Shown here one piece after another: positions 1-4,763 of a DNA stretch of 5,030 nucleotides (positions within the stretch are counted from its first letter, which is position 1; each line of letters starts with the position of its first letter). A program made the translations under genes and the position numbers. Below the pieces are notes generated by a model. It did no database searches and was not told the origin of the DNA. It saw only the letters and a program-made list of their open reading frames with translations. The stretch comes from Thermoplasmata archaeon (lineage in GTDB: Archaea > Thermoplasmatota > Thermoplasmata > Thermoplasmatales > Thermoplasmataceae), in the NCBI GenBank assembly GCA_021811505.1, contig JAJZOM010000161.1, positions 1 through 5,030 on the forward strand, given 5' to 3'.

Positions 1-969
1 GCCGCCATAGGCGTTGAGAGGTGCAAGCGAACCTGTGAAATCAAAGAAGTCCACTGCCTTGTACACAAAAAGGAGGAACCATGGCGGATAAGCAGGAACA
101 TAGAGTGCAAGCGGGCTTGAGGGCGAGACGCTTGGGAATGGCGAGAAGAGGCTTGGGACAGAAGGGAGGAGCGCAATGATGGACGGTATGAGAATGATCA
201 GCCCGACCACCATCATTCCAAGCTGTATCATGAATGCAAAATTGTACGGGTACCATTTCTTGTATTCCGGCTTCTCCTTATCTATTGCTGGCGCCCTGTA
301 TTTTGCCTCCTTCAGGGACGGCATGATGGAATTCGATTCAGCGAGATAGAAGTGAAGGCCGAATATCAGCCCGATCAGTGCAGCAAGAATGATGTGCCAG
401 CCCAGCATCCTCTGGAAAAGGCCTGTTGTCGTGCCGTTTCCGAATACAATGGCCACAAGTATGTTTCCTATAACAGGCGAAGACTGGGCTATGCCCCTTC
501 CAACATCCGTTGCATCATATGCCAGGACGTCGCCGGGCATGGAATATCCGAAAAATCCCACACCCAGCGTGATTGCGAGAAGAAGGATACCGGTGATCCA
601 CTGAATCTGCCTTGGCTTCTTGTACGCGCCGTGAAAATAATTCCTGTACATGTGCACGTATATCAGCACGATCATGGCATACGCGCCATAGAGGTGTGTT
701 GCGCTGATCAGTGCTCCATAAGGCACATTGTTTATGATGTATTCAGTTGAGGCATAAGCGTCTGCAGGGTTGTAATAGAGCAAGAGGAAGAGGCCGGTGA
801 CAACCTGATAGACGAAGGCGATGCTTATCATGGCACCTGTCCAGTAGAGAATCCCACCCTTTCCGCGCATGTAGTCCGGAACCCTCTTCAGAGGCAGCTG
901 ATCTATCTTCAGCGGATCCTCGCCGAATTCGTTTCTTATCATCTTCTTTATCTTGCTCTCTTCAACCAT
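1..969 (-). CDS. Cytochrome b of a bc-type quinol-oxidising complex (3' end outside window)
   Basis: This is the membrane subunit that takes electrons from quinol and, with the Rieske protein encoded just upstream, bifurcates them in a Q-cycle. The first 323 residues are present, read without a stop to the window edge. Membrane helices are visible at about residues 38-64, 86-108, 122-143, 188-212 and 242-268. The heme ligands are H92/H106 and H192/H206, each pair with the 13-residue spacing of cytochrome b. The stretch GYSMPGD (141-147) matches the GYxxPW segment of the quinol-oxidation region, and the run from D162 to G168 resembles the cytochrome b6 segment that ends PVIG. The position of PEWY is taken by PPWF (295-298). 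Helix E and PPWF are on the same chain as the heme helices, so this is a fused bc1-like cytochrome b, not a split b6/subunit IV pair. The ATG is preceded by a purine-rich ribosome site 14 bases after the Rieske stop, indicating one operon. Direct acceptors are not visible here. Confidence 0.95.
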   Translation of the reverse strand, partial: MVEESKIKKMIRNEFGEDPLKIDQLPLKRVPDYMRGKGGILYWTGAMISIAFVYQVVTGLFLLLYYNPADAYASTEYIINNVPYGALISATHLYGAYAMIVLIYVHMYRNYFHGAYKKPRQIQWITGILLLAITLGVGFFGYSMPGDVLAYDATDVGRGIAQSSPVIGNILVAIVFGNGTTTGLFQRMLGWHIILAALIGLIFGLHFYLAESNSIMPSLKEAKYRAPAIDKEKPEYKKWYPYNFAFMIQLGMMVVGLIILIPSIIALLPSVPSLFSPFPSVSPSSPLALYVPAYPPWFLLFVYKAVDFFDFTGSLAPLNAYGG

Positions 970-975
970 ATTATT

Positions 976-983
976 TCATCCTC
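976..983 (-). promoter_or_regulatory. Ribosome binding site of cytochrome b
   Basis: Read on the minus strand, the 14-base gap between the Rieske TGA and the cytochrome b ATG begins GAGGATGA, close to the archaeal Shine-Dalgarno GGAGGTGA. The GAGG core lies 10 bases before the ATG. An internal ribosome site is expected for the second gene of an operon and supports the start at 969. Confidence 0.55.
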
Positions 984-1721
984 TCATGGAATGCCTGTGT
1001 TCGTGACTGTAACTGTGGTGGCGCTGGAAGCATATGGAGTTCCGCCGCTGAGGTCAGAGACTTTGCCATATATAGTCGGGCCAACCATGGAATATGCGCT
1101 GAAAGTTCCGGTGGAACTGTTGTATTTCAATTGAACGTTGGGTAGCGGCCTTGACGTAGGTCCGGTAATGACCTTTGCACCCTTCAGGGGGTCATAGGTG
1201 CTGCCATGGCACGAACAGTGAATGTATCCAGGGTTGCTGGAACCGCTGAAACTCGTTCCAGGAACAGTCTGGGTCGGAGGATAGTAGTGTATTTCAGGGG
1301 GAATGCATCCAAGGTGCTGGCATATCGCGCTGTATGCCACAACGGATCCCTTCGGGCCGACGCCACCGTTGAATTTGTACGTTGAACCCGTGGCAGGTAT
1401 CGGAACATCATAAGAAGGAACGTTCACGGGATTGCCGCTCGCATCCCCAAGATTAAGCAGAAAGTTGGGATCATTGGTGAGGGGATAATAAAAAAGCCAC
1501 GTGGTGGGTGTATTCACGGGTATGTCACTGTAAAGAAGAGGCTTGCCGTCTCCTCCAACAAGTTCCATGGTCGGGAAGGAACTTATGCCGACAAGCGGGG
1601 TAATTATGTTAGTGACGGCGCCCTTCAGAACGCCCGCAACAGCGACGCCTGCGGACAAAACAATCATAGCCTTGAGGAAGGTTCTTCTGCCCCTGTTCAA
1701 TTCTTCCTCCTTATCATCCAT
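984..1721 (-). CDS. Rieske [2Fe-2S] iron-sulfur protein, Tat-exported
   Basis: The protein carries electrons from quinol at cytochrome b to an extracytoplasmic acceptor. Numbered from the ATG at 1721 (245 residues), it opens with an acidic stretch, then a twin-arginine signal GRRTFLK (R12, R13), then a hydrophobic segment at about 17-38 that probably stays as a membrane anchor. Cluster motif 1 is CQHLGC (134-139) and motif 2 is CSCHGSTYD (169-177). By family rules C134, H136, C169 and H172 bind the cluster, and C139-C171 form the disulfide. S174 and Y176 sit where hydrogen bonds raise the cluster potential, so a high-potential Rieske centre is likely. The 29-residue spacer between motifs is much longer than in mitochondrial proteins and resembles archaeal Sox-type Rieske proteins. 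A longer reading from TTG 1742 or ATG 1736 exists, but the TATA box about 27 bases before 1721 favours the shorter form. Confidence 0.96.
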   Translation of the reverse strand: MDDKEEELNRGRRTFLKAMIVLSAGVAVAGVLKGAVTNIITPLVGISSFPTMELVGGDGKPLLYSDIPVNTPTTWLFYYPLTNDPNFLLNLGDASGNPVNVPSYDVPIPATGSTYKFNGGVGPKGSVVAYSAICQHLGCIPPEIHYYPPTQTVPGTSFSGSSNPGYIHCSCHGSTYDPLKGAKVITGPTSRPLPNVQLKYNSSTGTFSAYSMVGPTIYGKVSDLSGGTPYASSATTVTVTNTGIP

Positions 1722-1740
1722 ACATTGTGATAGCATCAAC

Positions 1741-1756
1741 AATTTAATAATTTTGT
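1741..1756 (-). promoter_or_regulatory. TATA-type promoter of the Rieske-cytochrome b operon
   Basis: On the minus strand an A/T-only element (core AAAATTATTAAATT) is centred about 27 bases before the ATG at 1721. That is where an archaeal TATA box should lie if transcription starts at the start codon. No Shine-Dalgarno sequence precedes this ATG, consistent with a leaderless message. Predicted from spacing and composition only. Confidence 0.5.
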
Positions 1757-1862
1757 TATCAAAGAGTTCTTTCTAATATTGTTAACCTTTTTCCTTTTAA
1801 GGAGTATAATCAGGGTTGACAATCCGATCAGGTCAGCAAAATTCTTTCCCGATTATGGCAAG

Positions 1863-1876
1863 AATAATAAATTCAA
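1863..1876 (+). promoter_or_regulatory. TATA-type promoter of the potassium channel gene
   Basis: The element AATAATAAATTC is centred about 26 bases before the ATG at 1896, the expected TATA position for a leaderless transcript. A GGAG at 1884-1887 lies 8 bases before the same ATG, so a message begun further upstream could also use a ribosome site here. The region 1722-1895 is a divergent promoter zone shared with the Rieske operon. Confidence 0.45.
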
Positions 1877-1895
1877 ATTCAATGGAGCCAGGAAG

Positions 1896-2912
1896 ATGGC
1901 AATTTCAATTTTTTTCTTCAGGTCACTGAGAAAATTCATGAGAAATGTTATCTACAGGGCAGCGGTTTTTGCACTGATTGTCGTGACGTACGGCGCTGTA
2001 TCGGAATATCTTCTGCAGTACAGTGTACAGCAATCTGGAATCCACAGTCTGTTTGAAAGTTTATGGTGGACAATGCAGACGGTTACAACAGTGGGTTATG
2101 GTGATGTGACAATCTATGGTACGACAGCGAGAATAAACGCCATGGTAGTTATGATCCTGGGAATAGGCAGCATAGGCCTCTTCACCGCTTCCCTGGCTAC
2201 GGTTTTTGTGGACTCCAGGATCTCGAGAAAATTGGGTGAGGTGAGATTGAGGATGAAGGAACATATAATAGTGTGCAATTTTGACTCCATTGCTTCAGAG
2301 ACAATCAGGAGAATAGCAGAGGATGGAAATGAAATAGCGATTCTGTCGAATGAACCGGTATCATTCCAGCACGAGAACGTATTCTACATCAAGGGCAGCT
2401 GCCTGGAGCCTGCGGACCTCGATCGGGCCGGTATATCAAAAGCCTCCAAGGCAATAGTGTTTTCCGGCAGAATAAAGAACGACGAGGATCCGACCGGTGT
2501 TGACGCGAGATCAATTCTTTCCGGCATGGAGATGAAGAGACAGAACCCCGGAATTTATGTCATCGCTGAACTTTACAATCCGAACAGCGAGAAACACGCC
2601 CTTGAGGTTGGAATCGATGAGACAATAACCAGGGGTAATGTATCATCTCTCCTGATCTACAATTCAATCATGAATCCAGGCGTGAGCAAACTGCTTTACA
2701 GAATACTTGGAAACCAGAGGGAGGAGATGCTTGGAGAGGAAACAGTCAATAAGGGGAAATATAGCAGCTACGACACATTGTACAGTGAATATGAATCCCA
2801 GGGTAAACTGATTCTTGCAGTTGTCAAAGACAGAGAAATACTGATCAGGCCACCGAGGTATGCTGCGGCAGAATGTGATAGCATCATATTCCTGAATACA
2901 TCTGTGCACTGA
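1896..2912 (+). CDS. RCK-domain potassium channel, MthK/TvoK-like
   Basis: A two-helix potassium channel with a cytoplasmic ligand-gating domain, 338 residues, almost the same length as MthK. Helix 1 spans about 18-40. The pore helix contains WWT (57-59) and leads to the selectivity filter TVGYGD (65-70). Helix 2 spans about 82-105 with a glycine hinge in LGIG (88-91). The RCK N-terminal Rossmann-like lobe starts near K121, with first strand HIIVCNF (123-129). Its nucleotide-binding glycine motif is lost, as in MthK. The C-terminal lobe is short, with a final segment KLILAVVKDREILIRPP (304-320). Q61 occupies the place of KcsA E71, which controls inactivation. The function is probably gated potassium flux for pH, osmotic or membrane-potential control. 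The reading frame is open back to TTG 1779, but ATG 1896 has the correctly placed TATA box and GGAG, and the 39-residue extension would overlap the Rieske promoter region. The gene is transcribed alone and ends 49 bases from the convergent acetyltransferase gene. Confidence 0.93.
   Translation: MAISIFFFRSLRKFMRNVIYRAAVFALIVVTYGAVSEYLLQYSVQQSGIHSLFESLWWTMQTVTTVGYGDVTIYGTTARINAMVVMILGIGSIGLFTASLATVFVDSRISRKLGEVRLRMKEHIIVCNFDSIASETIRRIAEDGNEIAILSNEPVSFQHENVFYIKGSCLEPADLDRAGISKASKAIVFSGRIKNDEDPTGVDARSILSGMEMKRQNPGIYVIAELYNPNSEKHALEVGIDETITRGNVSSLLIYNSIMNPGVSKLLYRILGNQREEMLGEETVNKGKYSSYDTLYSEYESQGKLILAVVKDREILIRPPRYAAAECDSIIFLNTSVH
2238..2244 (+). promoter_or_regulatory. Internal Shine-Dalgarno site for a free RCK subunit
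   Basis: GAGGTGA inside the channel gene is a perfect seven-base match to the archaeal anti-Shine-Dalgarno complement. It is followed after 8 bases by the in-frame ATG at 2253 (M120). Translation from there would give 219 residues ending at 2912, comprising exactly the RCK domain without the pore. MthK is known to make such a soluble RCK subunit from an internal methionine (M107), and four of them join four full channels to build the octameric gating ring. The same use here is inference from position and sequence. Confidence 0.5.
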
Positions 2913-2961
2913 GGCATCAAAAGTCACAACTGCTGCAGAACAGACTTATTAGCCTTTCTGG

Positions 2962-3657
2962 CTATCCGATCCTCTTTTCAAACACGCAGGCGGAAGGGAA
3001 TTCCGGTATGACGTACTTCATGAGACCAGGCGTCATATGCTTGCGGATTACGCAAGTTTCGCCCTTTCCTGTAAGGCTGAAATCAGGGGTGCCGGTGCAT
3101 GCAGCATGGTAGTGATCCCCAAATTTCATGAACACCCACTCTCCTGAAGCGATAAATACAACCAGGCTTCTGGGAATTTCATCGATCTCTGCAAATTTCC
3201 ATCCGATATCCACAATTGTTCCCGCCTCCGGCATACAGTTGCTTCCGATACCAGTTGGAACAGGGGAACCGTTGAGAAAATAATAGCAGTCACGCTTTGT
3301 GAAGCCGCATTTAGCGGCAAGATTCAGGGAAGGCGCGTTTCGCTCCTCTATGAGCAGCCTCGATATGTGAAGCTTATCCTCCTCAGCCTTTCTCAGCGCA
3401 AAATCTGTCAGGTCCAGGGCGATGCCGCTTCTCCTGTAATCAGGGTGAACCCTGAGTCCGCTCAGCCACTGGGATTTACCAAACACATTCTCAATTTTTA
3501 TGAAACCCTTTATCACGCCTTCTGATTCATAGAGGTAGACGTCTCTGTTGCCAAGATATGAAACGCCCATTTCGTTGATGTAATCATCATACCCTGCTAT
3601 GCGGGAAATATATGAAACGGATTCCCAGTCATCCAGTCCTGCGGATCTTATGGGCAT
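2962..3657 (-). CDS. GNAT-family N-acetyltransferase with an unassigned C-terminal half
   Basis: A 231-residue acetyl-CoA-dependent acetyltransferase of unknown substrate. The GNAT core fills roughly residues 1-130. Motif A is LRVHPDYRRSGIA (68-80), containing the R-x-x-G-x-A loop (R75, G78, A80) that holds the acetyl-CoA pyrophosphate. A helix follows, then motif B around LIEERNAPSLNLAAKCGF (102-119), including the N107 and KCGF pattern typical of the family. About 100 residues follow that do not belong to the basic fold; they include GEWVFMKFGDHYHAAC (172-187) and end in EKRIG. They could be a substrate-binding or dimerising domain. The start at ATG 3657 is chosen because a clear TATA box lies 26 bases before it. 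A frame extension to 3732 would put the TATA box inside the gene. It is a single gene, convergent with the channel. Confidence 0.88.
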   Translation of the reverse strand: MPIRSAGLDDWESVSYISRIAGYDDYINEMGVSYLGNRDVYLYESEGVIKGFIKIENVFGKSQWLSGLRVHPDYRRSGIALDLTDFALRKAEEDKLHISRLLIEERNAPSLNLAAKCGFTKRDCYYFLNGSPVPTGIGSNCMPEAGTIVDIGWKFAEIDEIPRSLVVFIASGEWVFMKFGDHYHAACTGTPDFSLTGKGETCVIRKHMTPGLMKYVIPEFPSACVFEKRIG

Positions 3658-3676
3658 CTCCCAACGAGCATTTAAA

Positions 3677-3690
3677 TACTTATATATTTT
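3677..3690 (-). promoter_or_regulatory. TATA-type promoter of the acetyltransferase gene
   Basis: The minus strand reads AAAATATATAAGTA, the clearest archaeal TATA box in the window. It is centred about 26 bases before the ATG at 3657. No ribosome site is seen between the two, so the transcript is probably leaderless. Confidence 0.65.
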
Positions 3691-3930
3691 TTGAAGTTTT
3701 CTGATAGAATGTAAGGGGACAGCTGTAAACAAAGGACAAACCAGCCTGTGGAGTCAGAAAGCGAGTGGTACAGAACACGAGAAGGGCGACCCTGTGGAAT
3801 CTCCTATATGCGCATAGCTGTGTAAAAGAAGATTAGATTGTGATAGCGCAGGAACGTGCAGGATCGGTGATCAGCAAAATGAATGACAAATGTTACCAGC
3901 AAAAGATAGTGCGCGGTTGTCCGTTTCGGA
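3691..3930. other. Intergenic stretch between divergent genes, no gene recognised
   Basis: About 240 bases between the promoters of the acetyltransferase and the small membrane protein. No tRNA, CRISPR or long repeat is visible. A plus-strand frame open from 3715 to the TAA at 3823-3825 encodes a peptide ending WYRTREGRPCGISYMRIAV. It has no ATG near its 5' end and no promoter at the right distance. It could be a fragment of a decayed gene, but I cannot assign it to any family. Confidence 0.4.
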
Positions 3931-3941
3931 AAATTTAATAG
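3931..3941 (+). promoter_or_regulatory. TATA-type promoter of the small membrane protein gene
   Basis: The A/T-only run AAATTTAATA is centred about 26 bases before the ATG at 3962, matching the spacing seen for the other genes here. No Shine-Dalgarno sequence precedes the ATG. This decides the start in favour of 3962. Confidence 0.5.
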
Positions 3942-3961
3942 AAATAGTTCGCTATTTCAAT

Positions 3962-4153
3962 ATGAAATCGGAAACTGAGAAAATGAACATGAGGAAATGG
4001 GCCTCATCCGGGCTTGTTTCTCTGCTCTTCGTTGTGATGGTCCTACAGATTCAGTACCCTATGGGTCCAGGGTCTTATCTCAACCTGAGTGCCATACTGG
4101 GGCTGATAATTGCGGTTATTGCAATAATACTTATTAACGGAATTCACCAATGA
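3962..4153 (+). CDS. Small protein with two membrane helices, function unknown
   Basis: A 63-residue protein of unrecognised family. It has a charged N-terminus (KSETEK, then MNMRK), a first membrane helix at about 13-32, a short loop YPMGPGSY (32-39) rich in Gly and Pro, and a second helix at about 40-60 ending INGIHQ. This hairpin layout leaves almost no soluble part, so it is either a small subunit or regulator of a larger membrane complex, or an orphan membrane peptide. The frame is open upstream to TTG 3890, but that extension would contain the predicted TATA box, so ATG 3962 is preferred. ATG 3983 and 3989 are further in-frame options with no supporting signal. Coding is supported by the regular hydrophobic pattern and promoter spacing, not by homology. 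Confidence 0.68.
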   Translation: MKSETEKMNMRKWASSGLVSLLFVVMVLQIQYPMGPGSYLNLSAILGLIIAVIAIILINGIHQ

Positions 4154-4287
4154 AGAAAAACCAAGAGCAGATGGCCAGACATTCCGATTTCACCATTGTA
4201 AACGGTCTCATTATTTCTCTGAACGGGAAACACTAATCTGAAGCCCGGAACGTATATTCTTATATCATTTATCACCCAAAACCGGTT

Positions 4288-4356
4288 GTGAAGATAGAAA
4301 TCTCTTCTTCACGCTCTGGAAATATACTTATATGGAGGGGGAATAATTATGAGTGA
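4288..4356 (+). CDS. Possible 22-codon leader ORF before the zinc-ribbon gene
   Basis: A GTG-started ORF of 22 codons plus stop, encoding a peptide that begins with the start residue followed by KIEISSSRSGN and ends RGNNYE. A TATA-like CTTATATCAT at 4259-4268 is centred about 26 bases before the GTG, as for the other genes. Its TGA shares three bases with the GTG at 4353 (GTGA overlap), a layout often used for translational coupling. An ORF this short is common by chance, and the peptide resembles nothing I know, so this is tentative. Confidence 0.2.
   Translation: MKIEISSSRSGNILIWRGNNYE
4320..4333 (+). promoter_or_regulatory. TATA-type promoter of the zinc-ribbon protein gene
   Basis: AAATATACTTATAT lies 20-29 bases before the possible starts at 4349 and 4353. 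A second TATA-like stretch at 4253-4268 could give a longer leader. If transcription began only from the nearer box, the ribosome site at 4334-4341 would not be in the message. Confidence 0.45.
4334..4341 (+). promoter_or_regulatory. Shine-Dalgarno-like GGAGGGGG
   Basis: The GGAGG core (4334-4338) ends 10 bases before the ATG at 4349 and 14 bases before the GTG at 4353. Its spacing fits the ATG better, yet that ATG is in a different frame from the zinc-ribbon protein and stops at 4379-4381. Confidence 0.45.
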
Positions 4357-4763
4357 GATCGGAAGAGGGCTCTCTCTGTGAAGTCTGCGGTTCTCCGGTT
4401 AACGCAGACTTCAATTACTGCCCCTATTGCGGAGAACCAATTAATTTCAGCCCATCATTTGCCCGTAAAATACCCATCCCCCTGGGCGTTGTTCTTCTTG
4501 CTGTTTTTGAGATCCTGGCGGGACTGTTTGCCATTACATTCACGATCATGCACCCGAGCTATCTGGTCATTGGTTTATCACTGTTCAATATCATAACAGG
4601 AATCTTACTTTTTGAGGGCTACTGGCCGGGAATGTTCATGGCCGTGCTTGGCATCTTCATTCTTGCAGTACTTTTCCTCTCCATCATCATGGATGTAATG
4701 ACAGGAATAATTCTGGTTCTTTACATGACGAGATCTGAGGTTTTGGACTATTTCAACCAATGA
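4353..4763 (+). CDS. Zinc-ribbon membrane protein, function unknown
   Basis: A 136-residue protein with an N-terminal zinc ribbon and a membrane domain. The ribbon is CEVCG (9-13) and CPYCG (23-27), two CxxC knuckles 10 residues apart whose four cysteines should bind one zinc. About four hydrophobic helices follow at roughly 43-65, 69-88, 92-111 and 112-125, then a short tail RSEVLDYFNQ. Proteins joining a short zinc ribbon to membrane helices are frequent in archaea, mostly without known function; the ribbon probably mediates protein contacts on the cytoplasmic side. The start is uncertain. GTG 4353 is the first in-frame start before the ribbon, but the ribosome site fits ATG 4349 better. 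Loss of one G in the run 4367-4369 would join that ATG to the ribbon frame, giving MSEIGRGSLCEVCG. A base error or a real GTG start are both possible. Confidence 0.78.
   Translation: MRSEEGSLCEVCGSPVNADFNYCPYCGEPINFSPSFARKIPIPLGVVLLAVFEILAGLFAITFTIMHPSYLVIGLSLFNIITGILLFEGYWPGMFMAVLGIFILAVLFLSIIMDVMTGIILVLYMTRSEVLDYFNQ

Noticed and set aside
41..256. Minus-strand 71-codon ORF
   Set aside because: It is an alternate-frame shadow of cytochrome b, which reads through without stops in its own frame.
352..750. Plus-strand ORF of 132 codons (and another at 389-604)
   Set aside because: Both lie antisense within the cytochrome b gene, which has clear helices and heme ligands. The antisense translations are rich in Cys, His and Pro without any domain pattern.
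1722..1742. Longer Rieske start at TTG 1742 or ATG 1736
   Set aside because: Both sit on or too close to the TATA-like element. ATG 1721 has the box at the usual distance and gives a normal acidic Tat n-region.
1779..1895. N-terminal extension of the potassium channel from TTG 1779
   Set aside because: It would add 39 residues not typical of the family, would cover the predicted TATA box and the divergent promoter zone, and has no ribosome site.
3658..3732. N-terminal extension of the acetyltransferase to 3732
   Set aside because: The extension would translate the strongest TATA box in the window, and the GNAT fold begins normally at MPIRSA.
3807..3816. Ten-base perfect palindrome TATGCGCATA
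   Set aside because: Palindromes of this length are expected several times by chance in 5 kb, and it has no partner site or promoter-linked position.
4171..4236. 21-codon ORF beginning MARHSDFTIVNG after the small membrane gene
   Set aside because: It has no promoter or convincing ribosome site and its length is easily reached by chance.
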